This document shows positions 17,440 to 25,780 of a stretch of DNA of 37,416 nucleotides, piece by piece. The stretch is from assembly GCA_017615615.1 (NCBI GenBank), contig JAFZZW010000030.1:1-37416 (forward strand), in the 5' to 3' direction. How positions within the stretch are numbered: the stretch's first letter is position 1; every line of letters starts with the position of its first letter. The position numbers and the translations under genes are program-made. The stretch is from Bacteroidales bacterium (lineage in GTDB: Bacteria; Bacteroidota; Bacteroidia; Bacteroidales; UBA932). The notes beneath the pieces are model-generated. The model worked only from the letters and a program-made list of their open reading frames with translations. It was not told where the DNA came from and did not search any database.

Positions 17440-17786
17440 TTGCGGAGCAGTTCGTCGATGTGCTCGGCGTAATCCAGGGAGGTGTCCAGCAGGAAATCAA
17501 TTTCCGGGACGATGCGGAGTTGGGAGCCTATCCTGCGGCCGAGTTCCCCGCGAAGGGCCCGCTTGTTTTCTTCCAGGAGGGCCATCACGGCGGCCTGCTT
17601 GCCGGAAGGGAATATGCTTACGAAGGCCTTGGCTACGGACAGGTCCGGGCTGATGCGGACCTCGCTGACGGTGACCATCGCCCCGTCCCATGCAGCCATT
17701 CCCTTGCTTCGTATGATTTCCGCGAGATCTCTCTGGAGCTCGCGCGCCACTTTGAGCTGGCGGGTTCCTGCGGGTTTGCTATCCAT
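17436..17786 (-). CDS. rbfA: 30S ribosome-binding factor A
   Basis: A 116-residue KH-type protein that binds 16S rRNA helix 1 during late 30S assembly. [18 protein letters not shown] at 8-25, [18 protein letters not shown] and [25 protein letters not shown] match RbfA along its whole length. It overlaps tyrS by 8 bases and the permease by 4, so all three are one translationally linked unit. Confidence 0.93.
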   Translation of the reverse strand: MDSKPAGTRQLKVARELQRDLAEIIRSKGMAAWDGAMVTVSEVRISPDLSVAKAFVSIFPSGKQAAVMALLEENKRALRGELGRRIGSQLRIVPEIDFLLDTSLDYAEHIDELLRK

Positions 17787-19071
17787 TGATCTTGATGATG
17801 TAGTAGTCTTTCTTGCCTTTCTGCGCCAGGATGTACTTGCCGTCTATGATGTCGGCCTCGGTGAGCTGGCCGGCGGGGTCGGTGAACTTTTCCTTGTTGA
17901 CGCTGAACCCGTTGCCCTGGATCATCTTGCGTGCCTCTCCCTTGGAGGGGAAGATGGAGGTCTCCACCGCGAGGGCTTCAAGCACGGGGATGGGGAGTCT
18001 GGAGCGTTCGACCTCGAAGGTGGGGACACCGTCGAATACGTCCAGGAAGGTCTTTTCGTCCAGGCTGCGGAGGTCGTCGGCGGTGGCTTTTCCGAAGAGG
18101 ATGCCGGAGGCCTTGACGGCGTTCTCGTACTCCTGCTCGCCGTGTACCATTATGGTCACCTCACGCGCCAGCAGTTTCTGGAGTTCGCGCCTTTCGGGGC
18201 ACGCTGCGTGGGCTGCAATGGCGTCCTCGATGGTCTGGCGGTCGAGCATGGTGAAGATCTTGATGTAGCGCTCGGCGTCGGCGTCGCTCACGTTGAGCCA
18301 GAACTGGTAGAACTGGTAAGGGCTGGTGCGGGCGGGATCGAGCCAGACGTTGCCTTTTTCGGTCTTGCCGAACTTGCCGCCGTCGGCCTTGGTGATGAGG
18401 GGGCAGGTGAGGGCGAATGCCTCTCCGGCACAGCTGCGGCGGATCATTTCAGTGCCGGTGGTGATGTTGCCCCACTGGTCTGCGCCGCCGAGCTGGAGCT
18501 TGACTCCCATGTGCTGGTAGAGATAGAGGAAATCGTATCCCTGGAGCAGCTGGTATGAGAATTCGGTGAACGACATGCCCTCGGAGGAATCGCGGGAAAG
18601 GCGCTTCTTGACTGAGTCCTTGCTCATCATGTAGTTGACCGTGATCATTTTGCCGATGTCGCGGGTGAAGTTGATGAAGGTGTAATCTTTCATCCAGTCG
18701 TAGTTGTTCACGAGCTCAGCCTTGTTGGGGGCGTCGGAATTGAAGTCGAGGAACCTGCCGAGCTGTTCCTTGATGCATTTGACGTTGTGAGATAGTGTGG
18801 CTTCGTCCAGCAGATTGCGCTCCGCGCTCTTCATGGAAGGGTCTCCGATCATTCCGGTGGCGCCGCCTACGAGGGCGTACGGCTTGTGGCCGCATGCCTG
18901 GAAGTGCTTGAGTATCATTATGCTGACGAGGTGCCCTATATGCAGTGAATCACCTGTGGGGTCGATTCCTACGTATGCGGAAGCGGGGCCCTTGAGCAAT
19001 TCTTCTTCCGTTCCCGGCGTGATATCGTGGATCATTCCTCTCCACTTGAGCTCTTCGACAAAATTTTTCAT
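17779..19071 (-). CDS. tyrS: Tyrosyl-tRNA synthetase
   Basis: A 430-residue class I aminoacyl-tRNA synthetase. The HIGH motif is at 44-47, the KMSKS-equivalent is KFGKT near 235, and the tyrosine pocket includes YQLLQGYDF and GADQWGN. The C-terminal S4 domain spans about 355-425 and holds the anticodon. Length is standard for the bacterial TyrS group. It starts a minus-strand unit with rbfA and the LolC/E-like permease, and diverges from tpiA. A possible minus-strand -7 box (CAACTTTG at 19099-19092) lies 20 bases upstream. Confidence 0.96.
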   Translation of the reverse strand: MKNFVEELKWRGMIHDITPGTEEELLKGPASAYVGIDPTGDSLHIGHLVSIMILKHFQACGHKPYALVGGATGMIGDPSMKSAERNLLDEATLSHNVKCIKEQLGRFLDFNSDAPNKAELVNNYDWMKDYTFINFTRDIGKMITVNYMMSKDSVKKRLSRDSSEGMSFTEFSYQLLQGYDFLYLYQHMGVKLQLGGADQWGNITTGTEMIRRSCAGEAFALTCPLITKADGGKFGKTEKGNVWLDPARTSPYQFYQFWLNVSDADAERYIKIFTMLDRQTIEDAIAAHAACPERRELQKLLAREVTIMVHGEQEYENAVKASGILFGKATADDLRSLDEKTFLDVFDGVPTFEVERSRLPIPVLEALAVETSIFPSKGEARKMIQGNGFSVNKEKFTDPAGQLTEADIIDGKYILAQKGKKDYYIIKING

Positions 19072-19111
19072 ATATCAATCAATTGAGAGCACAAAGTTGG
19101 ACAAAATGTAG

Positions 19112-19119
19112 TAAATTTG
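19112..19119 (+). promoter_or_regulatory. -7 box of tpiA
   Basis: TAAATTTG, a full match to TAnnTTTG, lies 26 bases before the tpiA ATG, leaving a leader of about 20 bases. No strong -33 TTTG is seen. Confidence 0.5.
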
Positions 19120-19145
19120 CAATCCCAATCGCAACTTTAATTAAT

Positions 19146-19901
19146 ATGAGAAAGAAAATAGTAGCGGGCAACTGGAAAATGAACACCACAGTTCCCGAGG
19201 GCGTAGAACTCGCCAAGGCAGTAGTAGCGAAGTCCGCCGAAGTCCCCTCTGACGTCAAGCTTATCGTCGCAACCCCTTTCACCCACCTTGTACCCGTGGC
19301 GGCAGTCACTGCCGGCACCCGCGTCGGCCTCTCCGCCGAGAACTGCGCAGACAAGGAGAAGGGCGCCTACACAGGCGAGGTTTCCGCCGCCATGCTTGCA
19401 TCCGCAGGCTGCCAGTACACCATCCTCGGCCATTCCGAGCGCCGTCAGTACTACGGTGAGACCGATGAGAAACTCGTCGAGAAAACACGCCTCGCCCTCG
19501 CCCAGGGCCTGGATGTAATCCTCTGCGTAGGCGAGAACCGCGACGAGCGCGAGGCCGGCAGGCATTTCGACGTCTGCAAGACCCAGGTGGAGAACGTCCT
19601 CTTCCAGTTCACCGCGGAAGACCTCAAGCATATCATCGTGGCTTATGAGCCCGTATGGGCCATCGGGACCGGACTTACCGCTACCGCAGAGCAGGCGGAG
19701 GAGATTCACGCCTACATCCGCGGCATCATCGCCGCCCGGTTCGGTGCGGAGGCTGCTGAAGAGCTTTCCATCCTCTATGGAGGTTCCTGCAAGCCTTCCA
19801 ATGCGAAGGAACTCTTTGCACAGAAAGACATCGACGGCGGCCTCATCGGCGGCGCCGCCCTCAAAGCGGACGACTTTATCGGGATTGCCCTGTCATTTTA
19901 A
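19146..19901 (+). CDS. tpiA: Triosephosphate isomerase
   Basis: A 251-residue TIM-barrel enzyme of glycolysis and gluconeogenesis, interconverting dihydroxyacetone phosphate and glyceraldehyde-3-phosphate. NWKMN gives Lys11, LGHSERR gives His96, and [10 protein letters not shown] gives the catalytic Glu168 with loop 6. The phosphate-binding LYGGS and GGLIGGAAL segments are present. The ATG at 19146 gives the conserved [13 protein letters not shown] start. The 3' end overlaps the convergent small lipoprotein gene by 9 bases. Confidence 0.97.
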   Translation: MRKKIVAGNWKMNTTVPEGVELAKAVVAKSAEVPSDVKLIVATPFTHLVPVAAVTAGTRVGLSAENCADKEKGAYTGEVSAAMLASAGCQYTILGHSERRQYYGETDEKLVEKTRLALAQGLDVILCVGENRDEREAGRHFDVCKTQVENVLFQFTAEDLKHIIVAYEPVWAIGTGLTATAEQAEEIHAYIRGIIAARFGAEAAEELSILYGGSCKPSNAKELFAQKDIDGGLIGGAALKADDFIGIALSF

Positions 19902-20297
19902 CACGGTCACCACGACGGCGGTATGACGACTGTCGTCGCATAGCCATATCACGTCACCCTTGATGCGTTTTGCTTCAAGGGTGACGTCGTTTCTGGAGCG
20001 CTCCCCGCCCGGGGTGGACCATGCTATCGCGGCTGTGGCCTTCTTGCCTTCGCCGGCGGGAATGGCGCTGAGGGTGACGCAGAAGTAGTCGAGCATCGTA
20101 TCTGTCATCGCGCGGAATTCCTTGCGCTGCTCGTTGTACGAGAGCTGGCAGGTGGCCGGGCTGAAGATGAATACGGGTTCGCCGTCGATTTCCAGCCGGA
20201 CGGTGGAATCGGACAGGAATGACTCCAGGTGCGTACTCTTCGTGCAGGAGGCGCAAAGCAGTGCGCACAGGATAAATATGATGCCCTTGTACCTCAT
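19893..20297 (-). CDS. Small predicted lipoprotein of unknown function
   Basis: A 134-residue protein with a lipoprotein signal [13 protein letters not shown] (lipobox Cys18) and a beta-rich body. I do not recognise a family. Its ATG overlaps the stop of the upstream M6 metalloprotease (ATGA), so it is probably made with the protease and may assist it or share its surface location; this is inference from position only. The frame is open upstream, but the signal peptide fixes the start. Confidence 0.7.
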   Translation of the reverse strand: MRYKGIIFILCALLCASCTKSTHLESFLSDSTVRLEIDGEPVFIFSPATCQLSYNEQRKEFRAMTDTMLDYFCVTLSAIPAGEGKKATAAIAWSTPGGERSRNDVTLEAKRIKGDVIWLCDDSRHTAVVVTVLK

Positions 20298-21991
20298 TTG
20301 ACGCTTATCTGTTTGACGATTATCTCCATGCTGCCGTCGTCGTACCATACCTCGGCCTTGAGCGTTCCGGATTTTTCGATCTGCCACATGCCGCTGCTCC
20401 CGGGGTATATCCTGAATCCGTTGAAATACCAGGTGACGGCGGTTGCGTCGGAAGCGTTGTAAATCCGGAGGGGAATCGAACTGCCGCGTGCGAAGGAGCC
20501 GTCGTCGTACCTTTCGGCGGCGTTGAGGAATATGAACGGACGCATACCCTGCGTGCGGACCTTGGTCTTGAAGCTCTCGGTGCGGGAGAACGACGGACCG
20601 TCGGAAGATATTGCATGGATTGTCACCTGGTAGTCGGTCTGGGGTTCCAGTCCTTCCAGCGTGACGGCGCAAAGGCCCTCGGAATCGGGGTAAACCCTTC
20701 TGGAACCGTACAACGTGTTCCCGTTGTTCCAGCTGATGTTGCACTCGCGGAAGTTTATCCTGTCATCGACCTTCCACGAAATCAGAGCGGCATCCTGGAA
20801 GACCTGGATGTCGTTGACCGTTATGGGGACGATCATGTCGAAGCTGACGGAAGAGTCTTCTTCCTTCCGGATGTTGCAGATTGCGACTTCCGACGTGGTG
20901 CCGTCCCAGAACCGGAAGGCGGGGTCTGTCTCGGAGCCGAAAGCGTTCCTGCCATCCTGCGGGAAGAAGACTTCCCCGATCTTCTCCGTGTTGGGGACGG
21001 CTTCCATGACGCGGGCGCAGGGGTGCTCGGGCCGGCAGTTCACCTGATTGAAGTCCCACCGTTCCCTGGCGCTCAGGTTCCTGCGGTAAAGGTCTGAATA
21101 CCAGGCGTCCGAGAAGGATCTGTCGATGTGGTATATAACCAGTCCGGAGCCGCCGATGCCGCTGTCCCATCCCTCCGGGGCCCTGCATTCGAGCAGATAA
21201 TACTCACCGTCGTTGCCTGAATCGATGCGGATATACTCCCTGCCGCGGCTGACGGGCTTGAGGTTGTAATGGCCCAGCTCGGCGGGGATGCGTGTGCCAA
21301 GCCCGAGCTGATCCAGTTCGACGGCGCAGAAACAACTGTAGCCGTTGCCGTTGTCCATTATGCTCAGCGTGCCCCAGAGTCCTCTTGAAGTGCCTCCGGA
21401 GAGGCGCCCGTCGCTGTCGTACATGTCGCGGAGGCCGAGAACATGGCACATTTCGTGGCAGAAGATTGCGGGAGAGGCGAATTCCGGGCATGCGGTAAAA
21501 CTGTCGATGGTCTTTCCGCTCAGGACTGTCGTTCCGCCGCGGTCGTGCAGCCAGCCCTGTTGCGGCCAGATATATACGGAGCCGCCGCCCTCGGCTTCGC
21601 TGTAACCTGCGGTAATCAGGCAGACGTTGTCTACGCAGCCGTCGCCGTCGTTGTCGTAGCGGAAGAAGGATGCGTTGCTTAGAGTGCAGGCCTGGCGTAT
21701 GGCCTCTCCCAGCCCGGAGTCTTTCTGGTCGGTAGTGTTCCTGCCATAGCGGGAAAGATTCTCCGGAAGCCGGATGACCGGCTGAATCTCGAAGGAGAAT
21801 GAGTATAAAGGGCTGAACTGGCTGTCCAGATACTCCTTGGCCTCCGCTACCTTATTGTTGACATAGGTATTCGTATCCGTAAAGCGGACGTCGGAAAACT
21901 CAACGGGGATCACAACAAAGCGAAGGTCCGCTGCATGGGAAACGGCCGCGGACAGAAAAGACAGGAACAGGATGGCGTACAGCCTTTTCAC
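20294..21991 (-). CDS. Secreted M6-family zinc metalloprotease
   Basis: A 565-residue secreted protease. The signal peptide MKRLYAILFLSFLSAAVSHA is followed by a catalytic domain with the zinc motif HEMCH at 179-183 and the downstream GLRDMYD typical of immune-inhibitor-A (M6) peptidases. An acidic DNDGDGCVD at 113-121 looks like a calcium loop. A fibronectin-III-like region lies near 375-470. The frame allows a GTG at 22018, but the GTG at 21991 gives a clean signal peptide and lies 4 bases after a promoter box, so it is preferred. Substrates are unknown; in gut Bacteroidales such enzymes degrade host or dietary protein. Confidence 0.83.
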   Translation of the reverse strand: MKRLYAILFLSFLSAAVSHAADLRFVVIPVEFSDVRFTDTNTYVNNKVAEAKEYLDSQFSPLYSFSFEIQPVIRLPENLSRYGRNTTDQKDSGLGEAIRQACTLSNASFFRYDNDGDGCVDNVCLITAGYSEAEGGGSVYIWPQQGWLHDRGGTTVLSGKTIDSFTACPEFASPAIFCHEMCHVLGLRDMYDSDGRLSGGTSRGLWGTLSIMDNGNGYSCFCAVELDQLGLGTRIPAELGHYNLKPVSRGREYIRIDSGNDGEYYLLECRAPEGWDSGIGGSGLVIYHIDRSFSDAWYSDLYRRNLSARERWDFNQVNCRPEHPCARVMEAVPNTEKIGEVFFPQDGRNAFGSETDPAFRFWDGTTSEVAICNIRKEEDSSVSFDMIVPITVNDIQVFQDAALISWKVDDRINFRECNISWNNGNTLYGSRRVYPDSEGLCAVTLEGLEPQTDYQVTIHAISSDGPSFSRTESFKTKVRTQGMRPFIFLNAAERYDDGSFARGSSIPLRIYNASDATAVTWYFNGFRIYPGSSGMWQIEKSGTLKAEVWYDDGSMEIIVKQISVK

Positions 21992-21995
21992 ACCG

Positions 21996-22027
21996 TAAAG
22001 ATAGTGGAAAAGTGGCACAAAAGCAAA
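21996..22027 (-). promoter_or_regulatory. Promoter of the M6 protease gene
   Basis: TTTG (22027-22024), a 20-base spacer and TATCTTTA (22003-21996) on the minus strand, one mismatch. It ends 4 bases before the GTG start. Its -33 element lies in the T-tract of the preceding terminator. Confidence 0.6.
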
Positions 22028-22054
22028 AGGCCGGTAACCTCGCGGCTCCCGACC
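22018..22054 (-). terminator. Rho-independent terminator after the histone-like gene
   Basis: On the minus strand a GC-rich 11-bp stem (with one mismatch and GU pairs) closes a GCGA tetraloop (hairpin 22054-22029). It is followed by TTTTGCTTTTG. It would end the hc1-like transcript about 80 bases after its stop. Confidence 0.65.
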
Positions 22055-22132
22055 TTTAAACGTGTACTAAAACCTAAACCTACAATATAGATGCAGAAGA
22101 TTTTAGAAACGTTGCATCAAAATGCAAAAAAA

Positions 22133-22309
22133 TTATTTTTTTGCTGCAGCAACGGAAATCTTGCGGAACTCCTTGAGATCCTTCATGAGGTCGAGGGCGG
22201 CCTTGCGGGCGCGTGCGCCAGCGGCTTTGTTACCCTTAACTACCTGTGCCTCAGCGTTTGCCTTGAAGAGTTCGATGTTGGCATTGATTTTTTCAACAAG
22301 TGCTTTCAT
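22133..22309 (-). CDS. Histone H1-like nucleoid protein (Hc1 family)
   Basis: A 58-residue Lys/Ala-rich protein starting MKALVEKINANIELFKANAE and continuing with the conserved VVKGNKAAGARARKAAL and LMKDLKEFRKIS, ending AAAKK. This is the short Bacteroidota histone H1-like (Hc1) family, which coats DNA. The motif GNKAAGARARKA is almost invariant in relatives. A possible promoter (ATTG at 22390-22387, 19 bases, TAACTTGC at 22367-22360) lies upstream, and a strong terminator follows. It is monocistronic. Confidence 0.88.
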   Translation of the reverse strand: MKALVEKINANIELFKANAEAQVVKGNKAAGARARKAALDLMKDLKEFRKISVAAAKK

Positions 22310-22406
22310 AAGTGATTCTTTTTATTAAAATTGTTTGCTATAAAGTGTCAAAATCTTGCGCAAGTTAGAAAACTTTTTTGAATTAACAATCTTTTTTCAA
22401 AACAAC

Positions 22407-23009
22407 TTATTGATTATTTGCGTTTTCCGCTGCGATTTGACGGGTATTCAGTTCGGTCATGGCTTTTTGGGCCCCTGCAAGCGCCCAGGTTTGAACCCCG
22501 GACCGTACTTTTTCGGCTATCGAGGGCAGCTGAACCAACTGTTCCGGGAAGAATCCGCCAAGGACGAAATCAATCTGTCCGCCTTCGCCGAACTCGTGTC
22601 CTACGCCTACCCTGATACGGGCATAATCGCGGGTCTGGAGCAGCTCTTCAATGTTGCCGAGTCCGTTGTGCCCGCCGTCGCTGCCGCGCGTGCGCATGCG
22701 TATCGTACCAAAGGGGAGGTTGATGTCGTCGCAGATGACTATGAGGTTCTCCAGGGGGATGTCGAGTTCGTTAAGCCAGTAGCGGATTGCGTTTCCGCTG
22801 AGGTTCATGTATGTTGAAGGTTTGAGCAGATGGAATCTGCGCCCCTTGATGCCCAGTTCGGCCATGTCCCCGTAGCGGACGGTGTCGAATGTAATATTGG
22901 ACGCCTGAGCCCAGGCGTCCAATATGATGAATCCGATGTTGTGCCTTGTGCCTGCGTACCCGGAACCGATGTTGCCGAGCCCGGCGACAAGGAAACTCTT
23001 GTCCGACAC
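22407..23009 (-). CDS. pth: Peptidyl-tRNA hydrolase
   Basis: A 200-residue enzyme that releases peptides from prematurely dropped peptidyl-tRNA. GLGNIGSGYAGTRHNIGF carries the catalytic His23; the usual GLGNPG reads GLGNIG here. KPSTYMNLSG, ICDDINLPFG and GGHNGLGNIEELL are the other substrate-binding segments. It starts 4 bases after the rplY stop, the common rplY-pth arrangement, so both are probably co-transcribed. Confidence 0.95.
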   Translation of the reverse strand: MSDKSFLVAGLGNIGSGYAGTRHNIGFIILDAWAQASNITFDTVRYGDMAELGIKGRRFHLLKPSTYMNLSGNAIRYWLNELDIPLENLIVICDDINLPFGTIRMRTRGSDGGHNGLGNIEELLQTRDYARIRVGVGHEFGEGGQIDFVLGGFFPEQLVQLPSIAEKVRSGVQTWALAGAQKAMTELNTRQIAAENANNQ

Positions 23010-23013
23010 GATA

Positions 23014-23589
23014 CTATGCCTCTTCTGTGGTGACTACGGTATTGCGTGTAGTCTTCACGCCGCAGATGATGGCGTCCTTGTCGGTTACGACGCTGATGCC
23101 GTCAAGCTTGATGTCGCCGGCCTTGATCCTCTTGTCGAGGCCCAGGGAGGTGATGTCGACGGTGACTTCGTCGGGGAGTTTGGACATGGTTGCGCTGACG
23201 CGGAGTTTGCGGGCGTTCTGATAGAACTTACCACCCTGCTGCACACCGACTGCGTGACCGGTAATGACGATGGGGACCTCGATGGAGATGGGCTTTACAT
23301 CGCCTACTGCGAGGAAATCGACGTGCAGGCAAATGTCGGTGACGGGATGCCACTGAATCTCGTGAAGGACTGCGGTGTATTTCTTGGAACCGTCGAGGAC
23401 CAGATCGATGATGTGGGCCTTGGGGGTGTCGGTTACAGCCTTGAGAGCCTTTGCGTCAACTGTGAAGAGGACATTGTCCATGCCGAGACCATAGAGGTTG
23501 CAGGGGACGAGTCCCTGTGCGCGGAAGGCCTTGATGGCGGCCTTGCCTTCTGCCTTGCGGGTGGTGCCGCTGAGTTCGAAATGTTGCAT
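23014..23589 (-). CDS. rplY: 50S ribosomal protein bL25, CTC type
   Basis: A 191-residue two-domain L25 (general stress protein CTC form). It has the 5S rRNA-binding domain (about 1-90, LSGTTRKAEGKAAIKAFRAQ then CNLYG) and the TL5 C-terminal domain ending about 180 (VTVDITSLGLDKRIKAGDIKLDG). It heads the rplY-pth unit. Its mRNA has an approximately 84-base leader with two hairpins, unlike the near-leaderless genes around it, so leader control is possible. Confidence 0.95.
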   Translation of the reverse strand: MQHFELSGTTRKAEGKAAIKAFRAQGLVPCNLYGLGMDNVLFTVDAKALKAVTDTPKAHIIDLVLDGSKKYTAVLHEIQWHPVTDICLHVDFLAVGDVKPISIEVPIVITGHAVGVQQGGKFYQNARKLRVSATMSKLPDEVTVDITSLGLDKRIKAGDIKLDGISVVTDKDAIICGVKTTRNTVVTTEEA

Positions 23590-23618
23590 TCTTTTGTACT
23601 TGAAAATGTGTTACTCAT

Positions 23619-23664
23619 CCCGGGTAGGGCCCGGGACCCATTGCACCAAAACCCTGAGGGTTTT
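23619..23664 (-). promoter_or_regulatory. Two hairpins in the rplY leader
   Basis: CCCGGG-TAGGG-CCCGGG (23619-23635) and the 17-base palindrome AAAACCCTGAGGGTTTT (23648-23664) lie between the rplY promoter and its ATG. They could regulate translation or elongation. No run of T follows the first, so it is not a normal terminator. Confidence 0.4.
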
Positions 23665-23677
23665 CGAAATGCGGGCG

Positions 23678-23709
23678 CAAAGATAGTCCAAATTACTGAT
23701 ACTTCCAAA
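23678..23709 (-). promoter_or_regulatory. Promoter of rplY-pth
   Basis: TTTG (23709-23706), a 20-base spacer and TATCTTTG (23685-23678): a perfect consensus promoter on the minus strand. Expected transcript start is near 23673. Confidence 0.75.
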
Positions 23710-23755
23710 CCGAAGGCTACAAATTAATTAGCAATTTCCTACCGTCTGCCAGGAC

Positions 23756-23763
23756 TATCTTTG
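23756..23763 (+). promoter_or_regulatory. Possible antisense promoter facing the htpG 3' end
   Basis: TATCTTTG on the plus strand, in the right arm of the inverted repeat. TTTC at 23735-23738 is a weak -33 element, with only 17 bases of spacing. Transcription would run into the hairpin at 23777-23798 and then antisense to htpG; no plus-strand gene follows. Confidence 0.3.
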
Positions 23764-23776
23764 CGCACTACCAGAA

Positions 23777-23798
23777 TTGAGGGGGCGTTCCCCCTCAA
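23777..23798 (-). terminator. Strong hairpin after htpG
   Basis: TTGAGGGGG-CGTT-CCCCCTCAA, a perfect 9-bp stem, 47 bases beyond the htpG stop. There is little T-tract on either side, so termination may be imperfect. The adjoining GC-rich 23799-23840 has two CCTGCG direct repeats and may belong to a dispersed repeat. Confidence 0.5.
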
Positions 23799-23844
23799 AC
23801 ACCCCTGCGTCGCCTGCGGCTCCATCTCTGCCAAAACGCAGGTG

Positions 23845-25701
23845 CTACCTAAGCAAAGCTTCGCTTCTTGCGATGAAATCGGAGAGGGCCTTGCCCTTGA
23901 GCATGCCCTTGCCGAGCAGGGCGAGGTCGACTACCTGGCGGAGCAGGTCGCCGGTGCCTTCGCGGTCGGCCCAGATCTTTGCGACCAGGGGATTCTGCAT
24001 GTTGACTTTGACGTCGTACGATTCGGGCATTGTGCCGTAGAAGTTCATGCCGCCTCCGAGGGCGCTCATTTCCCTCCAGCGGCGCATGAATTCGCTCTGC
24101 GTTATGACCACCGGCGCCGCGGTCTCGCCGAGATTCTCCGGCTCCACCTGGTACTCGTTACCCTCGGGCAAAACGCCTTTCAGCAGTTCCTGAAGGGCCT
24201 TCTTGTCGTCGTCGCTCATCTCGGGACGGACTTTCTCCTCCTTGGGGATCAGGCTCTCCGGGGTGTCGCTGTCCACGCGGGCGAAGCGGGTGTCGGGGAT
24301 GTGCTGCTCAAGCATGTTGACGAAGTGGCTGTCCAGTTCGCAATCCATGAGGAGCACGTCGTATCCGAGGTTTTTCGCGGCCTCTATTTCCGTCCACTGC
24401 TTCTCGGGGTCGTTGGCGTAGAGGTACACCACTTTCTTGTCCTTGTCGGTCTGGGTGCCTTCGATTGCCTTGCGGTAGTCCTCCAGCGGGAAGTATTTGC
24501 CGTCTGTGTTCTTGAGCAAGGCGAAGGCCATGGCACGTTCGCGGAATTTCTCGTCGGACAGCATTCCGTATTCGATGAACAGCTTGATGTTGTCCCATTT
24601 CTGCTCGAACTGCTCCCTCTGCTCCTTGAAGATTTCCTCCAGCCTGTCGGCCACCTTCTTGGTGATGTAGGTGCTGATCTTCTTGACGTTGGCGTCGCTC
24701 TGCAGATAGCTGCGGCTTACGTTCAGGGGGATGTCGGGGGAGTCGATTACGCCGTGGAGCAGCGTAAGGAAGTCGGGTACTATGTTATCCACATGGTCGG
24801 TGACGAACATCTGGTTGCAGTACAGCTGGATCTTGTTGCGGTCGATGGCCATGCGCTCCTTTATCTTGGGGAAGTACAGCACGCCGGTGAGCGTGAAGGG
24901 ATAGTCCACGTTGAGGTGTATCCAGAACATCGGCTCCTCTTCCATCGGATATAGCGCCTTGTAGAAGTTGAGGTAGTCTTCGTCCTTCAGGTCGGACGGG
25001 GCTTTGGTCCATATGGGCTCGGTGCTGTTGATGACATCGTCCTGATCGGTCTCTACGCTCTTGCCGTCCTTCCACTCGGTCTTTTTGCCGAATGCCACAG
25101 GTACGGGCATGAACTTGCAGTATTTGTCCAGCAGGCTGCGGATTTTTCCCTTGCTGCCGAACTCTTCGGCACTCTCGTCGTCCAGGTGCAGGGTGACGGT
25201 GGTACCGCGTTCCTTCCTTTTGCCGGCACCCATGGTGAATTCCGGCGTGCCGTCGCAGCTCCATTGGACCGCTTCCGCGCCTTCCTGCCAGCTGAGGGAG
25301 TCGATCGTCACCTTCCTGGACACCATGAACGCGGAGTAGAATCCAAGTCCGAAGTGGCCTATGATATTGGTCTGGTCCTTATACTTCTCCAGGAATTCGC
25401 CGGCGCTGGAAAACGCTATCTGGTTGATGTAGCGGTCCACTTCGTCGGCTGTCATGCCGATACCGTTGTCGATGATCCTGAGGGTTTTCTTCTTCTCGTC
25501 GAGCTCTATTTCAACCTTGAGGTCGCCGGTCTCGCCCTTGAAGGTGCCTGCGGAGGCGAGGGCTTTGAGTTTCTGGGTGGCGTCGACGGCGTTGGCGACG
25601 AGCTCGCGCAGGAAGATTTCGTGATCGCTGTAGAGGAACTGCTTGATTACCGGGAAGATGTTCTCGGTGGTTACTCCTATTTGTCCTTTAGTGTTAGCCA
25701 T
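23845..25701 (-). CDS. htpG: Hsp90-family chaperone HtpG
   Basis: A 618-residue Hsp90. The GHKL ATPase domain (about 1-220) has ELVANAVDA with Glu33 and Asn37, IDNGIGM with its Asp, and GHFGLGFYSAFMV. The middle domain contains the conserved YVPDFL/GVIDSPDIPLNVSRSYLQ segment near 335-365, and the dimerisation domain lacks the eukaryotic MEEVD tail. It refolds client proteins in the cytoplasm with ATP. The start is the only sensible ATG. A minus-strand TAATTTTT 8 bases upstream could be a -7 box but overlaps the terminator of the preceding gene and has no -33 element, so its promoter is unclear. Confidence 0.96.
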   Translation of the reverse strand: MANTKGQIGVTTENIFPVIKQFLYSDHEIFLRELVANAVDATQKLKALASAGTFKGETGDLKVEIELDEKKKTLRIIDNGIGMTADEVDRYINQIAFSSAGEFLEKYKDQTNIIGHFGLGFYSAFMVSRKVTIDSLSWQEGAEAVQWSCDGTPEFTMGAGKRKERGTTVTLHLDDESAEEFGSKGKIRSLLDKYCKFMPVPVAFGKKTEWKDGKSVETDQDDVINSTEPIWTKAPSDLKDEDYLNFYKALYPMEEEPMFWIHLNVDYPFTLTGVLYFPKIKERMAIDRNKIQLYCNQMFVTDHVDNIVPDFLTLLHGVIDSPDIPLNVSRSYLQSDANVKKISTYITKKVADRLEEIFKEQREQFEQKWDNIKLFIEYGMLSDEKFRERAMAFALLKNTDGKYFPLEDYRKAIEGTQTDKDKKVVYLYANDPEKQWTEIEAAKNLGYDVLLMDCELDSHFVNMLEQHIPDTRFARVDSDTPESLIPKEEKVRPEMSDDDKKALQELLKGVLPEGNEYQVEPENLGETAAPVVITQSEFMRRWREMSALGGGMNFYGTMPESYDVKVNMQNPLVAKIWADREGTGDLLRQVVDLALLGKGMLKGKALSDFIARSEALLR

Positions 25702-25707
25702 AATCTT

Positions 25708-25741
25708 GTAAAAATTAAACCGGCCCTTTGCAGGAGCCGGT
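25708..25741 (-). terminator. Rho-independent terminator after the acyl-CoA ligase gene
   Basis: On the minus strand ACCGGCTC-CTGCAAA-GGGCCGGT (25741-25719) is followed by TTAATTTTTAC. The 8-bp stem plus T-rich tail is a good terminator, lying between the ligase stop (25781) and htpG. Confidence 0.75.
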
Positions 25742-25780
25742 CTTCAATCAATCAATTAGTATTCCAGTGACAAAATGTCA

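Larger units (their letters stand above)
23675..23766. repeat. 15-bp inverted repeat carrying divergent -7 boxes
   Basis: GCGCAAAGATAGTCC (23675-23689) and its exact complement (23752-23766) are separated by 62 bases. Each arm contains TATCTTTG pointing outward. The left copy serves rplY. Confidence 0.75.

Noticed and set aside
23761-24954. 397-codon plus-strand open frame downstream of the outward TATCTTTG
   Set aside because: Antisense to htpG with no family resemblance; only a short antisense RNA seems possible.
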